Part shown: positions 33,944-44,092 of the stretch, piece after piece
How positions within the stretch are numbered: position 1 is the first letter of the stretch
Layout: each line of letters opens with the position of its first letter
DNA from: Chloroflexota bacterium
GTDB lineage: Bacteria; Chloroflexota; Anaerolineae; UBA4142
Length of the DNA stretch: 47,114 nt
Direction: 5' to 3'
Assembly: GCA_016215025.1 (NCBI GenBank)
Contig: JACRMI010000011.1
Coordinates: 1 to 47,114 of the forward strand
Translations under genes and position numbers: made by a program
Notes under the pieces: generated by a model
Seen by the model: only the letters and a program-made list of their open reading frames with translations
The model's database searches: none
What the model was told of the DNA's origin: nothing

Positions 33944-34579
33944 TCACTTTCTGGGCTTTGCCACAATGAGTTTGACCATCCCCATCGGACCGAGATGTTC
34001 AATCTTTTCAATGTCAAGTCCGGCTTGTCTCACATTTTCAATCGTCCGCCGATTAATATGTGCGCCCCACAAGCGGGAAATAATGGGGTCAAGGAGGTCC
34101 AGCATGTTTCCCATGATGGGCTGGTCGAGGCGAACATGATCGAGCAGCAAAATCTTGCCACCGGGTTTGACGACCCGATTCAATTCGCGCAAGCCGCGAA
34201 TGGGGTCTGGTACGGAGCAGAACACAAAAGTAGCAGCCGCCGTATCGAATGTATTATCTGGAAAATCAAGTGATTGCGCGTCGCCTTGTCTCAAGTCGAT
34301 GGTCATGCCCAGTTTCTGTGCGCGTTCACGCGCCCGCGCCAGCATTTGATCGGCGAGATCGATGCCGACGATTTTCATCCCGCGCGGATGATATGAAAAA
34401 TTCTTCCCGGTGCCAACGCCCACTTCGAGGATGTAACCATTGGCGTTGCTCCATAGTTTTTCGCGCCACGATCTAAATGTCCCTTCTACGATCGTTTCGA
34501 TCAAATCATAAATCGGCGCGATGCGATTGTAGCGCGCACGCGTTCTCGCCGTTGCCCGTGCATCAATCTTACCACTCAT
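33944..34579 (-). CDS. Class I SAM-dependent methyltransferase (UbiE-like)
   Basis: The 211-residue protein has the SAM-binding motif I (ILEVGVGTGKNFSYH), the acidic residue in VGIDLADQML, motif II region (QGDAQSLDFPDNTFDTAAAT) and the later LNRVVKPGGKILLLDHV. UbiE/COQ5-like enzymes methylate quinones, but the same fold acts on many small molecules, and the C-terminus is not clearly UbiE. I choose ATG 34579, preceded by GGAG; a longer reading adds about 20 unconserved residues. It leads the run with the response regulator and the selenoprotein candidate. Confidence 0.85.
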   Translation of the reverse strand: MSGKIDARATARTRARYNRIAPIYDLIETIVEGTFRSWREKLWSNANGYILEVGVGTGKNFSYHPRGMKIVGIDLADQMLARARERAQKLGMTIDLRQGDAQSLDFPDNTFDTAAATFVFCSVPDPIRGLRELNRVVKPGGKILLLDHVRLDQPIMGNMLDLLDPIISRLWGAHINRRTIENVRQAGLDIEKIEHLGPMGMVKLIVAKPRK

Positions 34580-34751
34580 CCTGATTGCTCCGAGGTTACC
34601 ACGTTCGAACGACCGATGCAAACACAAACTCGCCGTGTCCATAGTGAACGCGGTAAGTTTGCGCGCAATGCGAGATGGTTACGCGCCGAGATCGCGCTGC
34701 ATCTGATCGAATCGGTTTTTGCTGATTCCGCCAAATTTTCCCCGACAATTG

Positions 34752-34970
34752 CTAAATTGTCGAATGACCCGTGTGTTCTGTCGGCAAATTGGCTTGCGAC
34801 GCTGATGACAACCCCAGCGTACGCTTCATCTGTTCCAACTGGGCATCGCTAATTTCGCCCAGCGCGTAACGTCGCTCTAGAACATCCAACAGCGATTCGT
34901 TCGAGTGAGTTGCCGTTGGTTGGTGTTCGCCGTGGTTACCGTGCAGAGCATGCATCAACATACAAAACAT
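34752..34970 (-). CDS. SHOCT-domain protein with His-rich N-terminus
   Basis: The 72-residue protein starts MFCMLMHALHGNHGEHQ, a Cys/Met/His-rich stretch with potential metal ligands, and ends with a SHOCT helix pair (LLDVLERRYALGEISDAQLE). It has no membrane helix, unlike the two genes above it. Its ATG follows directly on the stop of the middle SHOCT gene, so it is coupled to it. SHOCT domains are short oligomerisation or membrane-association units; function in this case is unknown. Confidence 0.75.
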   Translation of the reverse strand: MFCMLMHALHGNHGEHQPTATHSNESLLDVLERRYALGEISDAQLEQMKRTLGLSSASQANLPTEHTGHSTI

Positions 34971-35213
34971 TTACACCCCCAGGTCGCGCTTGATCGCGTC
35001 GAATTGCTCTTTGCTGATTTCACCTTTGGCGTAGCGCGCTTGCAAAATCGTGAGCGACGATTGCCCTGATGCCGTCGTCGCCGTTGCGCCTTGATTGTTG
35101 CGCGCGAGTGTGACGACCAGCCACACCGCGCCGCCGATAATCAAAACCCAGAAGACGAGCATCAACAAGCCACCGAACAACATGCCGCCGCCGAGTCCAA
35201 ATCCACCCATCAT
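34971..35213 (-). CDS. SHOCT-domain membrane protein
   Basis: The 80-residue protein has a Gly-rich N-terminus (MMGGFGLGGGMLFGG), one membrane helix (about 14-38) and a SHOCT motif (LTILQARYAKGEISKEQFDA). It lies between the two other SHOCT genes with 1-bp gaps, which indicates coupled translation. The three similar tails (RYAxGEI) show duplication of one ancestor. Its role is unknown. Confidence 0.8.
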   Translation of the reverse strand: MMGGFGLGGGMLFGGLLMLVFWVLIIGGAVWLVVTLARNNQGATATTASGQSSLTILQARYAKGEISKEQFDAIKRDLGV

Positions 35214-35214
35214 A

Positions 35215-35592
35215 TTACACCTCCAAAACTTTCTTCATTTCATCGAATTGATCTTTGGTGATTTCGCCACGCGCGTACCGCGTCTTGAGAATTTCGACCG
35301 TCGATCCACTCGATGCACCCGTTGCGAAGTTCGCGTTCCGCGCGAGCCAGATGACAAGGAGAACGATTCCGCCGATGACAAGCGCCCAAAGGACGAAGGA
35401 AATGATTGCGCCAATGGGGTTAAAACCGAATTGGTTTCCGTAGCCGCCCATCATGCCATTGCCGCCCATCATGCCGCCATAGCCGTTCATCATGCCGAAT
35501 CCGCCCAAGCCCATCATGCCTGCGCCACTAAACACTAACGAAACGAGCACGACGATGAGTACAACTCCAAGAACTGTTCCTGTGTTTTTCAT
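35215..35592 (-). CDS. SHOCT-domain membrane protein with Gly/Met-rich loop
   Basis: The 125-residue protein has an N-terminal helix (5-27), a Gly/Met/Tyr-rich stretch (MMNGYGGMMGGNGMMGGYG, about 34-52), a second helix (about 60-85) and a SHOCT tail (VEILKTRYARGEITKDQFDE). The Gly/Met stretch closely resembles that of the PepSY protein at 24336, and both lie behind paired-palindrome promoters. Met clusters of this kind could bind Cu(I). AAAGGAGACAAAATG fixes the start. It is the first gene behind promoter D. Confidence 0.8.
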   Translation of the reverse strand: MKNTGTVLGVVLIVVLVSLVFSGAGMMGLGGFGMMNGYGGMMGGNGMMGGYGNQFGFNPIGAIISFVLWALVIGGIVLLVIWLARNANFATGASSGSTVEILKTRYARGEITKDQFDEMKKVLEV

Positions 35593-35683
35593 TTTGTCTC
35601 CTTTTGCTTTGTTTCTATTGCGAACATTCTATCCAATGGCGATGAAGATTGTGTGAAGATCGTGCGCCATTCTTGTGTGCTTC

Positions 35684-35749
35684 AGTATAATCCACCACGC
35701 CGCATCCTACTACCGCTATTTTACGCATTCCTCACTACGCCATTTGGCG
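35684..35749 (-). promoter_or_regulatory. Paired-palindrome promoter D (drives the three SHOCT genes)
   Basis: The minus-strand -10 is TATACT (35684-35689). The proximal box is CGCTATTTTACG (35714-35725) and the distal box CGCCATTTGGCG (35738-35749), 24 bp apart. The proximal box is centred 33 bp from the -10. It is back to back with promoter E. Confidence 0.75.
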
Positions 35750-35834
35750 GGGTAATGAAAAGTTACGCACTGGTTCACCACAATAACGAACGTAATATCG
35801 TTCACGCAACCACACTTGACACCGAATTGCAACC

Positions 35835-35900
35835 CGCTATTTGGCGTGTTTGTTAATCCGCCAAATGGCGGTTTGATGAATCCTTAATATAGGTTATGCT
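35835..35900 (+). promoter_or_regulatory. Paired-palindrome promoter E (drives triple-repeat protein and polyferredoxin)
   Basis: The distal box is CGCTATTTGGCG (35835-35846), the proximal box CGCCAAATGGCG (35859-35870), and the -10 TATGCT (35895-35900). The boxes are 24 bp apart and the proximal box is centred 33 bp from the -10. The 5' leader is about 40 bp, to the ATG at 35946. Confidence 0.8.
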
Positions 35901-35945
35901 CTCATCCAGTACTTACGAACGAAAACATTTCGTCAGGAGGCAGGT

Positions 35946-37382
35946 ATGGGCTTTATCGATCAACGCGTTCGCAAAAGTGGCGGCATCTTTGTTGGGATTG
36001 TGTTATTAGGGATGGTGGCTGCCGCGTGCAGTCAGACCGCCCCGTCGTCCCGTTCAAGTTCGAGTCACGATTCAATGGAAATGCAAGCCTCCACCGGCAG
36101 CGCCGCGATGGAAGTGGTGCATGCTTCCTACCTTGATCTGGCAGGCAACATCGCCGATCAGCGTGCTCGCGTCGACCAGTGGCAGAATGGCGATGAGGCA
36201 AGTCTCAATATCGCGAAAGAAAAATTGGAACGAATCGAGATCATCCTCGCTACGACAAAATGGGCACCGACCATGCTCAAGGCGACAACCGCTGTCAACG
36301 CCGCGATCGCGCCGATGCAGCGCGCTTTGAATGCTTCCGATCAAGCGCACGCCCGGACCGCCGCGAAAACGATGAGCGACGCATCCCACGATGTCACCCA
36401 CGCTTTTTACGGCGATTGGTTGCCCTCCCTCAAGGGACAGCATTTTTCGACGATGGCTCCGCACGCGATCTATCTCGACCTCAACGCAAATATTGCCGAT
36501 CTCAGGACGCGCGTGGCGGCGTGGGAAAAAGGCGACGAAGGCAGTCTCAATATCGCGGTTGAAAAAGTCGAACGAATTCAAGTGCTGGTTCAACACGCGT
36601 ACTCAACTGCTGTCTTGCTCAAGCCTGTCAATGCCATCGGAGCCAGTCTCCCATCGATTTCGGCAGCCTTGGCGCGCAAAGATGTTGCCGCAGCCACCGG
36701 CGCACTCAAGCCCTTGAGCGATGCCGCGCATGATCTCACGCATGATTTCTATGCCTGGCTGAAAGTAACCGCCGGTTCGAATGACCCAGCGTGCATTCAG
36801 GCGGCGTACATGGATTTGTCCACAAACATCGCCGAGTTGAAAACGCGCGTGACCGCGTGGGAAAAAGGAGATGCCAGCAGTCTCAATATCGCGCAGGAAA
36901 AATTGGAGCGTATCGAAATCGTGCTGGCGCATCCCCGCTGGTCGCCACCGCTGTTGAGCGCGATCCAAAAGATCGAACATGCGCTTCCCGACGTAACCCT
37001 TGCGTTAAAACAACAGAATCCGGCATTGACTCAAGAATCGCTCAAACCGTTCTCGGATGCTTCGCACGATGTGACGCACGCATACTATGGCGACTTTTTA
37101 CCGCAAGCGCATCAGTCCGTTCAGGTCGCTTTGCACACCGACACGCAAACCGGACATTCTACCGCGCCGGTTACGTCAGCACAAACGGTGAGCGGACACG
37201 CCGATTCGCATGGACCTACTGAGACAGCGGTGGATTCATCTACCCCAGACAAGGGTTTGGTCCTCGGTGGATTTGGCGTGGCGAATGGTATGGTCATTGC
37301 ATTGGCAGCCCTCTTCAAAATCCGGACACGCAAAAAGAAACGATCTGAGAAAACTACTTCGACAGGAGCATTGCCAGAATGA
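35946..37382 (+). CDS. Lipoprotein with three His-containing helical repeats and a C-terminal membrane helix
   Basis: The 478-residue protein has a lipoprotein signal (VAAACSQ, Cys28), then three repeats of about 98 residues (about 61-158, 175-271, 287-386). Each begins YLDLxxNIAxxxxRVxxW..GD..SLNIAxEKxERI and ends with S/A-H-D-x-T-H-x-x-Y (147-155, 261-269, 373-381). The paired His and Tyr per repeat suggest a repeated metal or cofactor site. A His/Thr/Ser linker leads to a C-terminal membrane helix and a basic tail (about 438-478). I do not recognise a named family. Its stop overlaps the polyferredoxin start (ATGA), so the two are coupled. CAGGAGGCAGGTATG fixes the start. Confidence 0.75.
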   Translation: MGFIDQRVRKSGGIFVGIVLLGMVAAACSQTAPSSRSSSSHDSMEMQASTGSAAMEVVHASYLDLAGNIADQRARVDQWQNGDEASLNIAKEKLERIEIILATTKWAPTMLKATTAVNAAIAPMQRALNASDQAHARTAAKTMSDASHDVTHAFYGDWLPSLKGQHFSTMAPHAIYLDLNANIADLRTRVAAWEKGDEGSLNIAVEKVERIQVLVQHAYSTAVLLKPVNAIGASLPSISAALARKDVAAATGALKPLSDAAHDLTHDFYAWLKVTAGSNDPACIQAAYMDLSTNIAELKTRVTAWEKGDASSLNIAQEKLERIEIVLAHPRWSPPLLSAIQKIEHALPDVTLALKQQNPALTQESLKPFSDASHDVTHAYYGDFLPQAHQSVQVALHTDTQTGHSTAPVTSAQTVSGHADSHGPTETAVDSSTPDKGLVLGGFGVANGMVIALAALFKIRTRKKKRSEKTTSTGALPE

Positions 37383-38722
37383 GCATCAATTTACTGCGAC
37401 ATCGCTCGGTGCGCAGCGTCTTTCAGAGCGGTTTATATCCGGCAATATTTCAAGCGATCACGGGAGGCGTCTTTGTCGTCATCCTGTATCAATTGGTGTT
37501 GGGTCCGGTTGCGGCGCACGACAATTTGGGCACGGCGCTGACCTGGGTATTGTGGTGGCCCCTCATCCCGATCATCTTTGTGGTGTTGGGGCGCTTCTGG
37601 TGCGCCATCTGCCCCTTTGGCACCTTGAACGATCTGGTTCAAAAGTATGTCGGCAACAATCGTCCCGTTCCAGCATTCTTGAAAAAGTACGGCATCTGGA
37701 TCATCGATGCGCTGTTCATTCTCATCACCTGGGCGGATCACGTGTGGGGCATTGTCGAAAATCCGTGGGGTTCGGGTGTGCTGCTCCTGTTGTTGACCAC
37801 TGGAGTGGTGATCTCCGGTGCGTTTTGGCAGCGCCGCGCGTTTTGTCGGTACCTCTGTTTCTTGGGAGGACTCGCCGGAAATTATGCGCGCGCAGGCATG
37901 GTCGCCTTGCGCGCGACCCCGGAAATTTGCGCCACCTGCAAATCGCGCGCGGTGTGCTACAATGGAAACGAAAAAGCCGCGGGCTGTCCGATGTTCGAGT
38001 TTCCGCGCCAGATGGACAGCAACGCCGAGTGTAACCTGTGCGGCAACTGTGTCAAAACCTGTCCCAACGATTCTATTCAGATCACCGTGCGCCCACCCAC
38101 CAAAGAACTGTGGGGGATTCGCAAACCGAAAATCGAAGAAGCGTTTCTGGCGATTGTCATCATGGGCATTGTGTTCGTTCAGAATGTGACGATGCTTGAG
38201 GTGTGGCAATCGATCTTGCAACAATTGCAGCGCCTGACCGGCACCGACAGTTACGCCGTCAACTTTACGGTGACGTTCCTGATTGCGATGGCGTTGCCCG
38301 TGACCTTGTTCGGTTTGGCAGCGTTGGTCGCGCGCCGCTTTAACGGCGATTCGCTGTCGCTCAACTTTACCAAGTTCGGCTATGCCATCATTCCGCTCGA
38401 CATCGCCGGACACATCGCCCACAATCTTTATCACTTGCTGGCAGAAGGCAAAGCCGTTGCATTTACCGCGCTGGAGTTGTTCGGTCAAACCGTCGATGCG
38501 TCATCGCCCGCGCTCGTTTCGATTCCGACAATCCAAGTTCTGCAATATACCCTGATCGTGCTGGGAGCACTCGCTTCACTGTACGCCGTTTATGCGATTA
38601 GTCAGAATCAGTACGGACAGGCAAAACGGCGAGGCACATTTGCATCGTACGCCGCGCTCATCGCAATTCTGTTCGCGATCAACGTCTATCTCTTTGTACT
38701 GCCGATGGCAATGCGAATGTAA
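37379..38722 (+). CDS. Membrane polyferredoxin (NapH/NosR/CcoG-like)
   Basis: The 447-residue protein has about eight to nine membrane helices, with a cytosolic iron-sulfur section in the middle. Motifs in order: FWCAICPFG (Cys75, Cys78), RAFCRYLCFLGG (Cys156, Cys160), a Cys-rich segment (Cys184, Cys187, Cys193, Cys203) and a second cluster C-x2-C-x2-C-x3-CP (Cys218, 221, 224, 228). The paired C-x2/3-CP membrane motifs resemble NosR/NapH/CcoG proteins, which move electrons across the membrane or reduce copper. With the coupled lipoprotein it may form a redox unit acting outside the membrane. That is inference. It has no periplasmic FMN domain, unlike NosR. Confidence 0.85.
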   Translation: MSINLLRHRSVRSVFQSGLYPAIFQAITGGVFVVILYQLVLGPVAAHDNLGTALTWVLWWPLIPIIFVVLGRFWCAICPFGTLNDLVQKYVGNNRPVPAFLKKYGIWIIDALFILITWADHVWGIVENPWGSGVLLLLLTTGVVISGAFWQRRAFCRYLCFLGGLAGNYARAGMVALRATPEICATCKSRAVCYNGNEKAAGCPMFEFPRQMDSNAECNLCGNCVKTCPNDSIQITVRPPTKELWGIRKPKIEEAFLAIVIMGIVFVQNVTMLEVWQSILQQLQRLTGTDSYAVNFTVTFLIAMALPVTLFGLAALVARRFNGDSLSLNFTKFGYAIIPLDIAGHIAHNLYHLLAEGKAVAFTALELFGQTVDASSPALVSIPTIQVLQYTLIVLGALASLYAVYAISQNQYGQAKRRGTFASYAALIAILFAINVYLFVLPMAMRM

Positions 38723-38734
38723 TCATCCCAAGTG

Positions 38735-38768
38735 AAAAAGGGAGTGGCATTCAACCACTCCCTTTTTT
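38735..38768. terminator. Bidirectional terminator between polyferredoxin and cupredoxin genes
   Basis: AAAAAGGGAGTGG pairs with CCACTCCCTTTTT around a 7-base loop, with T-runs on both strands. It ends the converging genes on both sides. Confidence 0.9.
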
Positions 38769-38778
38769 ATTCGCCCCA

Positions 38779-39204
38779 TCATTTGACGATTAACGTACCG
38801 ACCATGCCCGCCTCTTTGTGCCCCGCGACCGTGCAGGCGACTTGATAGGTCCCGGCGCGCGTGGGCGTAAAGACAAGTTCCGCCGATTTGCCGTTCAGCG
38901 CCGACACGTGCAAATCGGGCGTGGTCGTGCCGCCCATGTTATGCCCGCCTTGCCCGGCTTCTCTCACGTCGATCACGGGAATCTTTTGGATCGCCCAATC
39001 GTGTTCGACCGATCCCTTGTTCTGCAGCGTGAGCTTGACCGGTTGCCCCACGAGAACCTCTATCGTCGCTGGCTGATAACTGAACTCGCTGACTTGAATG
39101 GTGACTTGTTGCGCGCTCGCGCCCTTCGGCGATGCTGCGCCGCCAGAACATGCGACCAGTCCGAGTGTCAGTCCAGCGAAAAGCAAGAGTAAAATTTTTC
39201 GCAT
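38779..39204 (-). CDS. Cupredoxin lipoprotein (plastocyanin-like blue copper protein)
   Basis: The 141-residue protein has a lipoprotein signal (GLVACSGG, Cys19) and a beta-sandwich cupredoxin domain (about 33-141). The type 1 copper ligands are visible: His in SVEHDW, Cys and His in VACTVAGH, and Met in AGM. A GGHNMGG loop lies between. Such proteins carry electrons, or store copper, on the outer face of the membrane. Promoter F is directly upstream with a 5' leader of about 30 bp. The gene converges on the polyferredoxin gene. Confidence 0.9.
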   Translation of the reverse strand: MRKILLLLFAGLTLGLVACSGGAASPKGASAQQVTIQVSEFSYQPATIEVLVGQPVKLTLQNKGSVEHDWAIQKIPVIDVREAGQGGHNMGGTTTPDLHVSALNGKSAELVFTPTRAGTYQVACTVAGHKEAGMVGTLIVK

Positions 39205-39244
39205 TGTCCCTCCTTCAGGTGACAGTGATTAGACCAGCGGGCAA

Positions 39245-39309
39245 AGTATAGAAAACAAACTCGCGCTCCGCCACCGCCGTTTGGCGTGTTTCGAGTACGC
39301 CATTTGGCG
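39245..39309 (-). promoter_or_regulatory. Paired-palindrome promoter F (drives the cupredoxin gene)
   Basis: The minus-strand -10 is TATACT (39245-39250). The proximal box is CGCCGTTTGGCG (39275-39286) and the distal box CGCCATTTGGCG (39298-39309), 23 bp apart. The proximal box is centred 33 bp from the -10. There is no -35 hexamer; GCGGAG lies there instead. Confidence 0.8.
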
Positions 39310-39333
39310 GTGATTAAGAATTCGTCATAGTTT

Positions 39334-41835
<2,502 letters not shown>

Positions 41836-41857
41836 GATTGCCTCCATGTATGCCGCC

Positions 41858-41863
41858 ATTATA
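41858..41863 (-). promoter_or_regulatory. Possible -10 of the copper ATPase gene
   Basis: On the minus strand TATAAT lies 23 bp before the start codon. No good -35 hexamer stands 17 bp upstream. The preceding HD-GYP gene ends at 41864, so the site is at the very gene boundary. Confidence 0.35.
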
Positions 41864-42991
41864 TCACCGCGCATCGACCAAATCATCCGCCGAATGGCTT
41901 GACTTCAGTACGCCGATTGACTGGGACGACTTGGTGAGCAATGCAAGAAATACCCCTACAACATGTGGGTCAAATTGCGTGCCCGCGAGTTGCCGAATCT
42001 CTGCCAGCGCCTCCGCGCGTGAACGCGCCTTGCGATACGGACGGTCACTCGTCATCGCATCGTATGTGTCCGCCACCGAAAAAATGCGCGCGGCAAGTGG
42101 AATGGTTTCGCCTGCGAGTCCGAGCGGATAACCCTTGCCGTCGTAGCGTTCGTGGTGATGCCGCACGACATCCAGCGAGAGACGCAGAAAGGGAATAGTT
42201 TTCAGCATCGCATAACCGATTTCAGGATGGCGGCGCATCTCCGCCCATTCCGCCTCGTTCAACGAACCTGGCTTGCGGAGAATTGCATCCGCCACGCCGA
42301 TTTTGCCAATGTCGTGAATCAGCGCGCCCCAACGAATGAAACATAATTGCGAATCATCCATTTTCATCTCTTGCGCGATTTTCACCGCGAGCGCGGTCAC
42401 GCGCGCGGAATGTCCTGCTGTCTCGCGGTCGCGTGCGTCGAGTGCGGAGGCAAGCGCGGACAGTGTGGATTGATAAGTTTGCTCCAGATGCGACGTCATT
42501 TGGATTTGCGCGGTCAGCGCCTTTTCGCGCGAATCTGCAATCCAACCCATCACACACGCGGACGCCACAAAGAAAATTCCTTGCATCATCGCTTCGGAAA
42601 CACTCGCGGGATCCGTGAAGAAGTTGACGCCCCAATTTCCAACCGTCGAAAAGAATGCTGTGACAAGACCTGCGACGAGTCCCCAACGCGCACTAACAAA
42701 TAAAATAGCCAGCGTGTAGAGAAACTCCACATGAGGCATTGCGGGCTTGACCAGATAGTACAGCGCGGTACTCAGCAATGCCACAAAAAAAGAAAAGAGA
42801 TAGCGAACCCAAGTTGTGCGGTTGTGACTCTCTAGCCAGCGCAAGCCGAGAACCAGGGCGCCGATCAGCGCAGTGATGACCCCGATCTCAGTCCAAATCC
42901 CTGCGACTTGAAATCCAGAATACAAAACAACCCCAAGCCATACCAACACCATTAGCGCAAACGGATTATCACGTCGTGATACACGAGCCAT
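41864..42991 (-). CDS. HD-GYP phosphodiesterase with membrane sensor region
   Basis: The 375-residue protein has a membrane region with about five to six helices (about 10-155, MASE-like), a short linker helix and a C-terminal HD-GYP domain (about 170-345). The metal ligands are present: [27 protein letters not shown], and the GYP loop [15 protein letters not shown]. It should hydrolyse cyclic di-GMP in response to a membrane signal. GAGG lies eight bases before the start. Immediately upstream is a degraded diguanylate cyclase gene, so one of the opposing pair has been lost. Confidence 0.92.
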   Translation of the reverse strand: MARVSRRDNPFALMVLVWLGVVLYSGFQVAGIWTEIGVITALIGALVLGLRWLESHNRTTWVRYLFSFFVALLSTALYYLVKPAMPHVEFLYTLAILFVSARWGLVAGLVTAFFSTVGNWGVNFFTDPASVSEAMMQGIFFVASACVMGWIADSREKALTAQIQMTSHLEQTYQSTLSALASALDARDRETAGHSARVTALAVKIAQEMKMDDSQLCFIRWGALIHDIGKIGVADAILRKPGSLNEAEWAEMRRHPEIGYAMLKTIPFLRLSLDVVRHHHERYDGKGYPLGLAGETIPLAARIFSVADTYDAMTSDRPYRKARSRAEALAEIRQLAGTQFDPHVVGVFLALLTKSSQSIGVLKSSHSADDLVDAR

Positions 42992-43539
42992 TCATTTAAC
43001 CTCGGTAGATGAGAAGATTTTGCGGTTTTCATGATGCGTCTTTTGGACTGGTGAATGACTGGCTTGGCTGGGGAAACGCCGCGCACTTGCAGTCAACATA
43101 CAAACAGTCTGACGCGTGATTCGGACGTTGGCGCGCGTGTTGCTGCGCCGTCGCCTCAATGATTTTTGAGATTGCTGGACGCGCTCGAGCGGGGATTTGA
43201 AAAGTTGTTCAAACCCACGCCGATTCCACACTCCCGTCAAGCCGTCCGTGAGCGCCTGCGTTTGCGAGAGCGCCAGGCGTTCTCGCATCGCCGCCATTTG
43301 CTCGCGGCGGCGCACGTCCGCCGAATGCCGATCACCGCAATCCACGTCACACCAAGCCACGGGATCAAGAAGAGTAGGTGATGCGGAAAAATCTCGGTCA
43401 GCGATTCGTTCAACGAGAAACTTGGATAAACGCCATGCGCATTGTGCTCATCCGAAACAAGGGCGCGCCAATTCGATGGACGTGCTTTTAACCTTGGCTG
43501 TCTTGTCATGTCAGCACATTTGAAAGCGGTGACACCCAC
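42992..43539 (-). pseudogene. Remnant of a GGDEF protein
   Basis: Two frames together show a membrane segment (LTEIFPHHLLFLIPWLGVTW), then an alpha-helical linker (RREQMAAMRERLALSQTQAL) and the start of a GGDEF domain (TDGLTGVWNRRGFEQLF). The rest of the domain, including GGDEF itself, is absent and the frame runs into unrelated sequence. At least one frameshift and a truncation are needed. It adjoins the HD-GYP gene with no gap, so the two were probably once a c-di-GMP module. Confidence 0.75.
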
Positions 43540-43971
43540 TCAGCGTTTTTGCATCATCAGCGGTAAGCCCGCGTTTTCCCACGCGGACATTCCGCCGTCG
43601 AGATTCCAAAGAATGGTATAACCGCGCTTGACTAATTCCTCTGCCGCAATCGCGCTCATCCGACCCGATTGACAGTACAAGAAAATTTTCGCGTTCTTGT
43701 CGGCGGGGAATCTGGAAATGTTTTGCTCGATTTCGTTGTAAGGAATGAATGCGTCGGTCTTGGCGATTTCGCCTGCGTATGGAATGTGGACGTTGATAAA
43801 AACGAAATCCTTTGCCGCGAGCATCTGCTTGAATTGTGTGGGCGCGACGTTGGTGTACGAACCACCTGCGACATTCACTTTCGTTGGCGCGCTGGGCACA
43901 AGTTGATTGCCACATGCAGTAAGACCCAGCACAGTCATTCATATCGCCAAAGCGATAAATATTTTTCGCAT
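43540..43971 (-). CDS. Rhodanese-domain lipoprotein; in-frame UGA in the signal peptide
   Basis: From ATG 43971 (GGAGGTATCCATG) the frame reads MRKIFIALAI, then TGA (43939-43941), then MTVLGLTACGNQL: a typical lipoprotein signal with lipobox Cys broken by UGA at codon 11. The mature part is a rhodanese domain with the active-site loop YCQSGRMSA (Cys) and LDGGMSAWENAG. Rhodaneses move sulfane sulfur. Translation could restart at the ATG behind the TGA, but the basic N-end would be lost. No GGU-apex hairpin follows, so selenocysteine is not supported. A TGG-to-TGA change is the simplest reading. Confidence 0.8.
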
Positions 43972-44092
43972 GGATACCTCCATCTTTAAGTATAGGATGG
44001 GCGAGCATACCCGTCAATAGGAACGCCGCGTCACGCAAATGCCTGACACGGCGTTGCACATTCGATCTTCGGAAACGTCCGCAATCCGTGGC

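Noticed and set aside
34729..34740. CGCCAAATTTTC as a further regulon box
   Set aside because: Only one half matches, no partner box lies 24 bp away and no -10 stands at 33 bp.
11589..39309. The CGCCAAATGGCG copies as a mobile repeat (MITE or REP)
   Set aside because: Copies occur only upstream of genes, in pairs at 23-24 bp, always 33-34 bp from a -10 hexamer and without conserved flanks beyond a few bases; a regulatory site explains this better.
43900..43971. Selenocysteine at the UGA of the rhodanese leader
   Set aside because: No hairpin with a G-U apex follows and the position is in the hydrophobic part of a signal peptide.
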